Below, in pieces: positions 26,007 to 33,951 of a stretch of DNA of 64,000 nucleotides (position 1 is the first letter of the stretch; every line of letters begins with the position of its first letter). The DNA comes from Streptomyces sp. NRRL S-350 (GTDB lineage Bacteria; Actinomycetota; Actinomycetes; Streptomycetales; Streptomycetaceae), in assembly GCF_000719705.1 (NCBI RefSeq), contig NZ_JOHO01000030.1:14564-78563 (forward strand). Direction: 5' to 3'. Below the pieces are notes generated by a model. The model was not told where the DNA came from and made no database searches. It saw only the letters and a program-made list of their open reading frames with translations. The translations under genes and the position numbers were made by a program.

Positions 26007-26978
26007 TCAGGCGGGGGTGGAGAGCGAGAGCCCGAACCGGCCCTCCGGATCCGTCCACCAGTGGTCCAGCCGCAGCCCGGCCGCCGCCAGCTCCTCGTCG
26101 ACCCGCTCCCGGCGGAACTTGGCCGAGACCTCGGTGCGCAGCTCCTCGCCCTGCTCGAAGTGCACCGGCAGGTCCAGGGCCGGGATCTTCACGGTCTGTG
26201 AGCGCAGCGAGCGCAGTCGCATCTCGATCCACTCCCGCTCCGCGTCCCAGAGTGCGACGTGCTCGAAGGCGCCCGGGTCGAAGTCGGCGCCGAGTTCGCG
26301 GTTGAGCACGTTGAGCACGTTCCGGTTGAACTCGGCGGTGACCCCGGAGGCGTCGTCGTAGGCGGCGACCAGCACTGCCGGGTCCTTGACCAGGTCGGTG
26401 CCGAGCAGCAGGAAGTCGCCCGGGTCGAGGGCGGCCCGCAGGCGGCTCAGGAAGGCCGCGCGTTCCTCGGGCAGGAGGTTGCCGAGGGTGCCGCCGAGGA
26501 AGGCGACCAGCCGCGGACCGCCTTCCGGGGGGAGTCCGAGCCGGGCGGTGAAGTCGGCGAGCACGCCGTGCACGGCCAGCCCGGGGTACTCGGCGGCGAG
26601 CGCGGCGCCGGCCGCGGTCAGCGCGCTCTCGGAGACGTCCACCGGGACGTACGTCTCCAGGGTGCCGAGCGCGCGCAGGGCGTCCAGCAGCAGCCGGGTC
26701 TTCTCGGAGGAGCCGGAGCCCAGCTCGACCAGGGTGCGGGCGCCGGTGGCGGCGGCGATCTCGCCGGCCCGGGCGGTCAGGATGGCCCGTTCGGCGCGGG
26801 TCGGGTAGTACTCGGGCAGCCGGGTGATCTCCTCGAACAGCTCGCTGCCCCGCGCGTCGTAGAACCACTTCGGCGGCAGCCACTTGGGTGCGGCGGTCAG
26901 TCCGTGCCGCACGTCGTGGTGCAGTGCGGTGCTGAAGTGGTCGGCGGGCAGCAGTCGGACCAGATCGAAGGTGTCCAT
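26007..26978 (-). CDS. egtD: L-histidine N-alpha-methyltransferase EgtD (ergothioneine)
   Basis: This 323-aa SAM-dependent enzyme trimethylates the alpha-amino group of histidine to hercynine, the first ergothioneine step. Recognisable EgtD features: [18 protein letters not shown] with [10 protein letters not shown] near the N-terminus, the SAM loop [17 protein letters not shown], and the histidine-site segment with [18 protein letters not shown]. The length matches the ~320-aa family. It is last in egtABCD, 47 nt after egtC. Assignment is firm. Confidence 0.97.
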   Translation of the reverse strand: MDTFDLVRLLPADHFSTALHHDVRHGLTAAPKWLPPKWFYDARGSELFEEITRLPEYYPTRAERAILTARAGEIAAATGARTLVELGSGSSEKTRLLLDALRALGTLETYVPVDVSESALTAAGAALAAEYPGLAVHGVLADFTARLGLPPEGGPRLVAFLGGTLGNLLPEERAAFLSRLRAALDPGDFLLLGTDLVKDPAVLVAAYDDASGVTAEFNRNVLNVLNRELGADFDPGAFEHVALWDAEREWIEMRLRSLRSQTVKIPALDLPVHFEQGEELRTEVSAKFRRERVDEELAAAGLRLDHWWTDPEGRFGLSLSTPA

Positions 26979-27025
26979 GACAGGGTGGTTCCTCTGTTCA
27001 GAAGATGAAGGGAGAGTGGGAGTGG

Positions 27026-27775
27026 TCAGTATTGGTTCGGGAGCTGCTGGACGGTGACGCCGCCGGCGTCCGCCAGCAGCAGCGAGCCGTCCGGGACGGC
27101 CGTCCAGCCCGGTCCGTCGTCGTACGGCTCGGAGGCCACCACCGTGCCCAGACCCGGCAGGGTGCGGTGGTGCAGGTTGTCACCCCAGGCGGTCGCGGCG
27201 ATCGCGGTGCCGTCGGTGAGGAGGAGGTTCAGCCGCCCGCCGGTGTGCGCGGCCACGTCCGCGACGGTGGCGGCCAGGGCCTCGCCGAGCCCGGCGCCGG
27301 CCCGCAGCCGGTGCAGGGTGAGGGCCCACAGCAGGGCCGAGTCGGTGCGCGCCTCCAGCTCCAGCAACTCGGCCGGGGGGAGCAGCCCGGCCAGCGCGTC
27401 CAGCTTGCCCGGCCAGCCGGCCACCGCGCCGTTGTGGCTGAACAGCCAGCGCTCGGCGGCGAACGGTGCGGCCGCGCCCTCGCCCGGCGCGCAGCCCTCG
27501 GTGGCGGAGCGGACGGCCGCCAGCAGGGCCCGGGTGCGGACTACCCGGGCCAGGTCGGCGAAGCTCTCGTCCGCCCAGATCGGCCCGGTCCGGCGGTAGC
27601 GGGCGGGCACCTCGTCGCCGTCCGCGTACCAGCCCAGGCCGAAGCCGTCCACGTTGACCGTGCCGTACTGCTGCGTCCGTGGCGCCCAGGACTGCCGGTA
27701 CAGACCGTGCGGCGGGTGCACCAGCAGCTCGCGCGGCGCCACGGGCTCGCCCAGGTAGGCGATGTGGCGGCACAT
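27026..27775 (-). CDS. egtC: Ergothioneine biosynthesis class II amidohydrolase EgtC
   Basis: This 249-aa protein starts at ATG 27775 overlapping the egtB stop. It is an Ntn-type glutamine amidotransferase-like fold with the nucleophile Cys at residue 2 (MCRHIAYLG), exposed after Met removal, and the conserved [11 protein letters not shown] and [14 protein letters not shown] segments. It hydrolyses gamma-glutamyl-hercynylcysteine sulfoxide to hercynylcysteine sulfoxide. Its presence means the pathway uses gamma-glutamylcysteine, consistent with egtA beside it. The final PLP lyase EgtE is not in the egt cluster itself. Confidence 0.96.
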   Translation of the reverse strand: MCRHIAYLGEPVAPRELLVHPPHGLYRQSWAPRTQQYGTVNVDGFGLGWYADGDEVPARYRRTGPIWADESFADLARVVRTRALLAAVRSATEGCAPGEGAAAPFAAERWLFSHNGAVAGWPGKLDALAGLLPPAELLELEARTDSALLWALTLHRLRAGAGLGEALAATVADVAAHTGGRLNLLLTDGTAIAATAWGDNLHHRTLPGLGTVVASEPYDDGPGWTAVPDGSLLLADAGGVTVQQLPNQY

Positions 27776-29220
27776 CAGTCGCGCTCCGCGTCGCGGGCGG
27801 TGCGGAACCCGGCGAAGATCTGCCGCCGGACCGGATAGTCCCAGTTGCGGAAGGTGCCCCGGCAGGCCACCGGCGCCACCGCGAAGCAGCCGCCGCGCAA
27901 CACCTTGTACTCCGGGCCGAAGAACACCTCCGAGTACTCCTGGTACGGCCAGGCGCGGAAGCCCGGGTAGGAACGGAAGTCGCTGGCCGTCCACTCCCAC
28001 ACGTCGCCGATCAACTGCCGCACGCCGTAGGGGGACTGGCCGTCCGGGTAGCTGCCCGCGCCGGCCGGGCGCAGATGGCGCTGGCCGAGGTTGGCGTGTT
28101 CGGGGCCGGGCGGTCCGTCGCCCCAGGGGTAGCGGCGGGAGCGGCCCCCGGCCGGGTCGTGCCGGGCCGCCTTCTCCCACTCCGCCTCGGTCGGCAGCCG
28201 TCGCCCGGCCCACCGGGCGTACGCGTCGGCCTCGTACCAGCTGACGTGCAGCACCGGCTCGTTCGGCGGTACGGGTTCGACCGAGCCGAAGTGGCGGCGG
28301 AGCCACTGGCCGCCCTCGCGCCGCCAGAACAGCGGGGCGGTCAGATCGGCGCGGCGCCGGTGCTCCCAGCCCTCCGGAGTCCACCAGCGCGGGTCGTCGT
28401 AGCCGCCGTCCGCGATGAACCGCTGGTAGGCGGCGTTGGTGACGGGTGTGGTGTCCAGCAGGAAGGCCGGCAGGTCGACGACGTGCGCCGGGCGCTCGTT
28501 GTCCAGCGCCCACGGCTCGGTGTCCGTGCCCATCGTGAACGGCCCGGCGGGAATGAGGACCTCGGCGGGCAGCGTGGCCGCGTCGGCGGGTGGGGGCGGC
28601 GGCGGAGGAGCGGCCAGAACCGGCTCGCCCTTGCGGAGCTGGTGGGTGATCAGCATCGTCTCGTCGTGCTGCTGCTCGTGCTGGGCGATCATCCCGAACG
28701 CGAACCCGGCCTCCAGCAGCGGCGCACCCTCCAGCGGACTGGCGGCGAGCAGGTCCAGCACCCGGCCGCGCACGTCGTGGGCGTACGCGCGGGCCTCGGC
28801 GGGCGCCAGCAGGGGAAGGGCGGGGCGTTCGGCCCGGGAGTGCTGGAAGGCGTCGTACAGCGGGTCGATCTCCGGGTGCATCGGGTCACGGCCGCCGACG
28901 TTGCGCAGCAGCCACAGCTCCTCCTGGTTGCCGATGTGCGCGAGGTCCCAGACCAGCGGGGACATCAGCGGGGAGTGCTGGGCGGTGAGGTCGCCGTCCT
29001 CGACGCAGTCGGTCAGCGCGGCGGTCCGGGCGCGGGCGGCCAGCAGTTCGGCTGCGATGGTCTCGCGCAGGTGCTCGGTGCCGCGCAGGTGCTCGGTGCC
29101 GCTGGAGGTGCCGTGCAGGCCCCCGGAGCCGTTGGAGGTGCCGGGCAGGCCCCCGGTGCCGTTCGCCTCGACCCCGGCGGCGGGGGCTGTGGTCGGGCCG
29201 TTCGGTCGGACGTCGGTCAT
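27775..29220 (-). CDS. egtB: Hercynine oxygenase EgtB (sulfoxide synthase)
   Basis: This 481-aa non-heme iron enzyme joins hercynine and gamma-glutamylcysteine with O2 to form the sulfoxide. A DinB-like N-terminal domain supplies iron ligands (LAHIGN and the H-x3-H-x-E of QHEQQHDETML), and a C-terminal formylglycine-generating-enzyme-like domain follows (EVLIPAGPFTMGTD; IGDVWEWTASDF; RGGCFA; GFR). Start ATG 29220 overlaps the egtA stop. Residues ~8-45 are repetitive (GTSNGSGGLHGTSSG and a duplicated TEHLRG), an unusual N-terminal extension not needed for the fold. Ends in overlap with egtC. Confidence 0.96.
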   Translation of the reverse strand: MTDVRPNGPTTAPAAGVEANGTGGLPGTSNGSGGLHGTSSGTEHLRGTEHLRETIAAELLAARARTAALTDCVEDGDLTAQHSPLMSPLVWDLAHIGNQEELWLLRNVGGRDPMHPEIDPLYDAFQHSRAERPALPLLAPAEARAYAHDVRGRVLDLLAASPLEGAPLLEAGFAFGMIAQHEQQHDETMLITHQLRKGEPVLAAPPPPPPPADAATLPAEVLIPAGPFTMGTDTEPWALDNERPAHVVDLPAFLLDTTPVTNAAYQRFIADGGYDDPRWWTPEGWEHRRRADLTAPLFWRREGGQWLRRHFGSVEPVPPNEPVLHVSWYEADAYARWAGRRLPTEAEWEKAARHDPAGGRSRRYPWGDGPPGPEHANLGQRHLRPAGAGSYPDGQSPYGVRQLIGDVWEWTASDFRSYPGFRAWPYQEYSEVFFGPEYKVLRGGCFAVAPVACRGTFRNWDYPVRRQIFAGFRTARDAERD

Positions 29221-30584
29221 GGTGCGGCCTCCTCCGGGGGAGTGCGTCGGGTGCCGGAGCGCAGGGCGTCCAGCTGGTCGTCGGCCGGGCAGCGGCCGCG
29301 CGCGGGATAGCGCTCGGCGAACTCGGCGACGGCGGTGCGCAGCCACCCGGCGCCGGGCAGGCGGCCCAGCGCGGCGTCGGCGGCGGCGAAGCAGGTGAGG
29401 GCGGCGCGGCGCAGCTCCGGGTCGGCGACGGCCAGGGTGGCGGCGCGGCGCCAGACTTCGCTGCGCGGCGGGCGCGGGCCGTCCCGGCACTCCAGCGGCT
29501 CCAGTGCGGCCAGCGCGGTGTCGGCGGCCACCGGGTCGTCCAGCAGTGCGGTGACCAGGGCGGCGACCACCATCCAGCCGTCCCCCGGTTGGGCGTCGAC
29601 CATCCGCAGCTCCAGGTGGCCGTGCGGGCGCACCGGGGGGAAGAGGGTGGTGCGGTGGTAGTCCAAGTCCGCGAGCGTGGGCGGGCGTTCACCCGCGCCC
29701 CGGATCCAGTCGCGGAACGTCAGCCCGGGCGGGGCGGTCCACGGAAGCCCCTCCGGCCGCTGCATGCACAGGACTTCGGCGTCCAGCACGTACTGGGCCC
29801 AGGCCTCGCGCGGATCGCCGTGGTCCGGCGCCGGGGCCAGTGTGCGGGTCGGGTCCATCCGGGACCAGACGGTCTGCCGGGTCGACCGGTGGCCGGTCGG
29901 CTTCCCGTCCAGGAGCGGGGAGTTGGCGAAGGCGGCGACCAGCACCGGACCCAGCCGGTGGACGAGCTGCCAGCGGCGCTCCATCGCGTGCGGACCGCCC
30001 GTGTCACCGGCGTCCAGGCACACCTGCACCGAGGCGGTGCCGGTCATCATGATCCGGCCCCAGGGCCCGGCGGAGTCGAAGAAGCGCTCCATCGCGAGGT
30101 AGCGCGGGTGGTGGTCCAGCACCATCCGGCGGGGCCGGGCCAGGGGGTCCGTACCGGTGCCGGTGAGTCGAAGGCCCTGCGCCGCGAAGGCGGCCCGCAG
30201 GGCGGTCAGATCGCGCCGGGTGTCGTCGACGCAGGCGAGGAGGCCGTCGGCGGGCGGGGAGCTGAGCTCGACCTGTCCGCCGGGTTCGAGCGTGAGGCGC
30301 GAACCGGAGGGGAGCGAATCGCCGGCGGGCCCGCCGAGGGGCAGCGAGTCCAGTGCGGCGTGGAGCTGGTCCGGCCGGACGGGCCGGGTGGGACATCGGT
30401 CGTCGTGGACGAACCACTCGACTTCGACACCTACCAGTCGAGGTGGTCCGATCTTGAAACAGACGCCCGACACGTGGCTGCGCGCCCCCGATTCGGTCAG
30501 CGGGGTCACCCCTGTCGGGGGCGGTGGCGTGCTCTGCCGGTCGGGCGGAGTGGTGCGGGATGTCGGTATCACCGGACTCACCAT
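29217..30584 (-). CDS. egtA: Ergothioneine-type glutamate-cysteine ligase EgtA
   Basis: This ~455-aa ATP-dependent ligase forms gamma-glutamylcysteine. GCS2-type features: VGVEVEWFVHDD (acidic metal/substrate motif) near residue 55, GGQVELSSPPADGL, MMTGTASVQVCLDAGD, and the C-terminal HGHLELRMVDAQPGDGW. Start uncertain: ATG 30584 gives a 40-residue leader before HVSGVCFKIGPP, and a GTG just upstream is also possible; no well-spaced ribosome site is evident for either. Its stop overlaps egtB, making egtABCD one polycistronic unit. The 203 nt upstream to the aminotransferase stop hold the promoter. Confidence 0.95.
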   Translation of the reverse strand: MVSPVIPTSRTTPPDRQSTPPPPTGVTPLTESGARSHVSGVCFKIGPPRLVGVEVEWFVHDDRCPTRPVRPDQLHAALDSLPLGGPAGDSLPSGSRLTLEPGGQVELSSPPADGLLACVDDTRRDLTALRAAFAAQGLRLTGTGTDPLARPRRMVLDHHPRYLAMERFFDSAGPWGRIMMTGTASVQVCLDAGDTGGPHAMERRWQLVHRLGPVLVAAFANSPLLDGKPTGHRSTRQTVWSRMDPTRTLAPAPDHGDPREAWAQYVLDAEVLCMQRPEGLPWTAPPGLTFRDWIRGAGERPPTLADLDYHRTTLFPPVRPHGHLELRMVDAQPGDGWMVVAALVTALLDDPVAADTALAALEPLECRDGPRPPRSEVWRRAATLAVADPELRRAALTCFAAADAALGRLPGAGWLRTAVAEFAERYPARGRCPADDQLDALRSGTRRTPPEEAAP

Positions 30585-30769
30585 CCTCGGGATCACGATT
30601 GCGGCCCGGTCTACTTTGCCCAGTCTGCTACGGAGCATGCGGGCGCGCTCCGCAAATATCGTGTGAATGTTCGTTTCCCCAGGTCAGGGGCGTGACGAAC
30701 GGGTGAATCGGGGTTTGCGGGGGTCTTGCGGGCGCCGTATCGGCGGGCACGTGCGCGGGCGGACGAGCC

Positions 30770-30787
30770 CCCCGGCACGTGCCGGGG
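30770..30787 (-). terminator. Palindrome at the aminotransferase stop
   Basis: An 18-bp perfect palindrome CCCCGGCACGTGCCGGGG touches the stop codon at 30788. Its position right after the gene suggests a terminator for the minus-strand unit; it could also be a protein-binding palindrome upstream of egtA. Confidence 0.5.
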
Positions 30788-32023
30788 TCACGGCAGGTCG
30801 AGGCGCGCCAGCCGCTCCAGGGCGGTGGCCAGGGTCGAGCCCGGCAAGGCGTAGTTCAGGCGCAGCGAGCCCCGGCCGCCCGGGCCGAACTCGGCCCCGT
30901 CGGTGGCTTCGAGGCCGGAGCGCTCCAGCAGTGCCCGCCGGGCCGTACCCGGCGGCAGGCCGAGGGCGGCGGCGTCCACCCAGAGCAGGTACGAGGCCTG
31001 CGGGGCCGACCGGACGGCGGCCCCGAGCCGGTCGGTGAGCCGGGCCCGGGCGGCGGCGAGGTGGGCGAGCAGCGCGTCCAGCCACGGGCCGCCTTCGCGC
31101 AGCGCCGCCTGCTGCACGGTCTGCTCCAGCAGGCCGCCCTCCCAGAGGCCGTAGCCGGCCAGGGCGTCGGCGAACCGGGTGCGTAGCCCCGGGTCGGGCA
31201 CGAGGGCGAAACTGCTGGGGATACCGGAGCAGTTGAAGGTCTTGCCCACGGAGTTGAGGCTGACGGTGGATCGGCGGTGCGCCGGGTCGACGGTGGTGAC
31301 GGCGACGGGGTGCGGGCGGCCGGGATGGGTGAGGTCGCCGTGCACCTCGTCCGAGACCAGCAGTGCGCCCGCCTCCGCCGCCCGCTCGGCCAGCGCGCGC
31401 AGCCCCTCGGCGGGCCAGACCCGGGCGGAGGGGTTGTGCGGGCTGCTCAGCAGGACGGCGGCGGTGGGGCGGGGGAGCGGACCGTCCGGTAGTCGGTACC
31501 CCTCCGGGCCGACGGGCAGGGGCAGTTCTCGGAAGTCGATGCGCGCGGCGCGGCACAACTGCGCGAAGCCGCCCCACTCCGGGGTCGGGAACAGCACGGG
31601 TGCCTGCGGCCGGGGCGCTTCCGCCCGTACGATCTCCAGCAGGACGCGCAGCGTGGTGCGCGGGCCGCAGGGCAGCAGCAGGACCCAGTCCGGGTCCACC
31701 TCGGCGCCGTGCCGGGCGCGGTACCAGTCGGCCACCAGCGTGCGGCCGGCCGGGTCGCACGCCGTGTAGCCGTAGGCGCGGTGGCGGGCGCGCCGCTGCA
31801 GGGCGCGGGCGATGGCGGGCGGGCCGGGGAGGTCCATGTCGGCGAGGCCCATGGGGATCACGCCGGGGGCGGTCGCGCGGCTCCATTTGCTGCTGGCGGT
31901 GCCGGTGCGGTCGAAGGGGGAGTCGAAGCCGAAGGGAGCGTCGGGAGCGGGGGCGGGGGCGCGGCGAACAGATGACAGATTTCGAAATCTGTCATCTGTT
32001 CGCTGAAAGCTGTCATCTGTCAT
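30788..32023 (-). CDS. PatB/MalY-like PLP aminotransferase (C-S lyase type) with repeat-encoded N-terminus
   Basis: This 411-aa fold-type I PLP enzyme has FDSPFDRTGTASSKW at the N-terminus, LADMDLPGPPAI as in MalY/PatB, the LLSSPHNPSARVW and VSDEVHGDL motifs, and the PLP lysine in SVGKTFNCSGI. Family members are cystathionine beta-lyases or aminotransferases. The only start that keeps the fold is ATG 32023, which lies inside heptad repeat copy C; residues 2-21 are translated repeat. A near-perfect ribosome site GGAGGTGA sits 6 nt upstream and its GTGACAG part is itself a repeat unit. The start overlaps the SRPBCC stop. A cysteine conjugate lyase role, even in ergothioneine breakdown or synthesis (EgtE-like), is possible but unproven. 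Confidence 0.85.
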   Translation of the reverse strand: MTDDSFQRTDDRFRNLSSVRRAPAPAPDAPFGFDSPFDRTGTASSKWSRATAPGVIPMGLADMDLPGPPAIARALQRRARHRAYGYTACDPAGRTLVADWYRARHGAEVDPDWVLLLPCGPRTTLRVLLEIVRAEAPRPQAPVLFPTPEWGGFAQLCRAARIDFRELPLPVGPEGYRLPDGPLPRPTAAVLLSSPHNPSARVWPAEGLRALAERAAEAGALLVSDEVHGDLTHPGRPHPVAVTTVDPAHRRSTVSLNSVGKTFNCSGIPSSFALVPDPGLRTRFADALAGYGLWEGGLLEQTVQQAALREGGPWLDALLAHLAAARARLTDRLGAAVRSAPQASYLLWVDAAALGLPPGTARRALLERSGLEATDGAEFGPGGRGSLRLNYALPGSTLATALERLARLDLP

Positions 32024-32030
32024 CTGTCAC
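31965..32030. repeat. Heptad inverted repeat, copy C, overlapping a gene start
   Basis: In plus orientation: CGAACAG, ATGACAG, ATTTC then GAAAT, CTGTCAT, CTGTTCG, CTGAAAG, CTGTCAT, CTGTCAT, CTGTCAC. Positions 31964-32003 are a 40-bp perfect palindrome. On the minus strand the GTGACAG unit completes the Shine-Dalgarno sequence, the next ATGACAG supplies both the SRPBCC stop and the aminotransferase start, and the palindrome falls in codons ~7-20 of the aminotransferase. An mRNA hairpin here would shape translation of that gene. Confidence 0.85.
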
Positions 32031-32646
32031 CTCCCTCTGTCGTCCCGTGTGCCGCCCCGTGCGCCGCCCCGTGGGCCGCCCCGTGAATCGCGCCGCGGGC
32101 GGCCCCGTCCACCGACCCGGAAGCCGCCAGGTGCGCCGCCAGTCCGCGCCGCCCCCGGCGCATCATGATCGCGTGGTTGGCGCGGAACACCGGGTGCAGC
32201 GGCAGGGCGAGGCGGCGCAGCAGGGCCTTGCCGGGCCGGGTGTCCTCCTCGAACAGCACCCGGCTGCCCGCACTCCGGTCACCCGCGCCACCCGCGCCAC
32301 CTGCACTCCGGGCGCCCGCGCCGCCCGCGGCGCGCGTACGGCCCGCGTCGTCGGGGGAGTCCGCCGTCACCGTGAACCGCGACCAGCCCTCCAGGTCGCC
32401 CCGCATGACCGCCTCCAGCACCCCGGCGGCCGGGTCGCGCCGCCGCGCCTCCAGGCTGATCACCAGCCGGTACGGCAGCAGGGCGCGCACCACCACGTCC
32501 CCGGTCGTCTCGCCGGTCTCCCGCACCTCGCGGACTTCCGGCCACCAGAGCGGGTAGTTCCGGACGTCCTCCAGTGCCGCGTACACGACGGCCGCAGGTG
32601 CCGCGAGCCGCCACATTCCTCGGAAGCGGTAGTGGTTGGGATCCAC
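32020..32646 (-). CDS. SRPBCC-superfamily (polyketide cyclase/START-like) protein
   Basis: This 208-aa protein has a GTG start at 32646. The N-terminus YRFRGMWRLAAPAAVVYAALEDVRNYPLWWP is the usual SRPBCC beginning (shown in part: LEDVRNYPLWWPEV), and EGWSRFTVTA and RVLFEEDTRPG strands follow. Members bind hydrophobic ligands. Two low-complexity insertions stand out: AGGAGARSAGGAGGAGD in the middle and a C-terminal GAAHGAAHGAAHG run. It is coupled (ATGA overlap) to the aminotransferase downstream; a shared pathway is inference. Confidence 0.8.
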   Translation of the reverse strand: MDPNHYRFRGMWRLAAPAAVVYAALEDVRNYPLWWPEVREVRETGETTGDVVVRALLPYRLVISLEARRRDPAAGVLEAVMRGDLEGWSRFTVTADSPDDAGRTRAAGGAGARSAGGAGGAGDRSAGSRVLFEEDTRPGKALLRRLALPLHPVFRANHAIMMRRGRRGLAAHLAASGSVDGAARGAIHGAAHGAAHGAAHGTTEGGDR

Positions 32647-32890
32647 GGGCCCACCCTAGCGGCCGGGGCGGCGTGGTGGACGAACACCGGTGGGCCGTTG
32701 CCGAGTTGGTCCGGTGGCCGGCCTGGCGCGGAGGTGAACGCCCCGGAAACGTCCGCCTGTCGGGAGGGGTTCGCTCCGCTTGCACCTGTTCGGCGTGCGG
32801 AGGAGGATCTTCTGTGCTTGTAGTCTCGTCTGTCACGGCAGCATCTCCAGGGCGCTGCACCCCCGGAACCGGAGTGAAGGAGTCACAGGC

Positions 32891-33697
32891 ATGCGGCGAC
32901 CGAGCTGGGTACCGGAGGGCACGGACCTGGACAAACCGAACGCCGCGCGGGTCTACGACTACTACCTGGGGGGCTCGCACAACTTCGAGGTCGACCGGGA
33001 GATGGCCCGCAAGGCGCTCGCCCTGTGGCCGGAGCTGCCGCAGATCATGCGCTCCAACCGTGCCTTCCTGCGCCGCGCCGTGACCTTCCTCGCCGAACAG
33101 GGCATCACCCGCTTCCTGGACATCGGCTCCGGCATCCCGACCTTCGGCGCCGTGCACGAGATCGCCCGCGCGATCCGCCCCGAGGCGAAGGTCCTCTACG
33201 CGGACCGCGACCCGGTCGCCGTCGCCCACAGCCGCCTGCTGCTGGAGGACGACCCGGCCAGCAACGTCATCCAGGCCGACCTGCGCGACGTCGCCGACCT
33301 GCTGGGCCGCCCCGAGGTGACCGCGCTCCTCGCGGAGGGCGAGCCGGTAGGCGTCCTGCTGGTGGCCGTCGCGCACTTCGTCAGCGACGGCGAGGACCCG
33401 TGGAAGCTGATCGGCGTGATCCGCGACGCGCTCCCGCCAGGCAGCGCGCTGGTGCTCTCGCACGCCTCCCTGGAAGGCCGCCCCGACCAGGCGGAGGACC
33501 ACCAGAAGCTCTACCGGATGACGCCGACCCCGCTGACCATGCGCACCCACGAGCAGATCGCCGCCATGTTCGACGGCTTCGACGTGGTCGAGCCGGGCGT
33601 CGTCTACCTGCCGCAGTGGCGCCCGGACCAGCCCCACACGGTCGGTGAGCACCCCGAGCGGATGACCGGGGTGGCGGGCGTGGGGTTCCGCCCTTGA
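32891..33697 (+). CDS. SAM-dependent methyltransferase of the Streptomyces PF04672-type family
   Basis: This 268-aa protein is assigned to ATG 32891 because GAAGGAG lies 9 nt upstream; an in-frame ATG at 32780 lacks support. The N-terminus RPSWVPEGTDLDKPNAARVYDYYLGG (PNAARVYDYYLGG is diagnostic) and the SAM motif FLDIGSGIPTFG identify the family formerly called DUF574. Many Streptomyces carry dozens of such genes, often beside regulators; substrates are mostly unknown. It overlaps a tiny repetitive ORF that leads into the GGDEF-EAL gene. Confidence 0.88.
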   Translation: MRRPSWVPEGTDLDKPNAARVYDYYLGGSHNFEVDREMARKALALWPELPQIMRSNRAFLRRAVTFLAEQGITRFLDIGSGIPTFGAVHEIARAIRPEAKVLYADRDPVAVAHSRLLLEDDPASNVIQADLRDVADLLGRPEVTALLAEGEPVGVLLVAVAHFVSDGEDPWKLIGVIRDALPPGSALVLSHASLEGRPDQAEDHQKLYRMTPTPLTMRTHEQIAAMFDGFDVVEPGVVYLPQWRPDQPHTVGEHPERMTGVAGVGFRP

Positions 33698-33951
33698 GCG
33701 GACGCGACCGACGAGGCACCGACGGCCGCCCGTCCCGCGCGGCGGCCGCCGGGAGCACGGTGCTGGGCGCGGCGCCCGGCACGGGCGCAGGCGCGGCGGG
33801 CAGCGGATCCGCAGCCCCCCGTGAATCCGTCGCCCCCGGTGGTCTCGTCGCCCCCGGTGGTCTCGTCGCGCCCGGCGGTCCCGTCGCCCCCAGCAGACTC
33901 GTCGCGGCCGGTGAACCCGTCGTGGACAGCGGCCGCGGGACGCCGCGATGA
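33694..33951 (+). CDS. Possible small repetitive coupling ORF (VAPGGL repeats)
   Basis: A TTG-start ORF of 85 codons overlaps the methyltransferase stop (TTGA) and the GGDEF-EAL start (ATGA). The second half is a minisatellite read as VAPGGL, VAPGGL, VAPGGP, VAPSRL, VAAGEP. It may be an intergenic spacer that happens to stay open, or a translated linker that couples the two genes. No domain is recognisable. Confidence 0.3.
   Translation: MSGRDRRGTDGRPSRAAAAGSTVLGAAPGTGAGAAGSGSAAPRESVAPGGLVAPGGLVAPGGPVAPSRLVAAGEPVVDSGRGTPR
33829..33918. repeat. Five tandem 18-nt repeats
   Basis: GTCGCCCCCGGTGGTCTC (33829-33846) is repeated exactly at 33847-33864 and with changes at 33865, 33883 and 33901. 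The unit length is a multiple of three and lies in the frame of the small ORF above. Confidence 0.85.
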
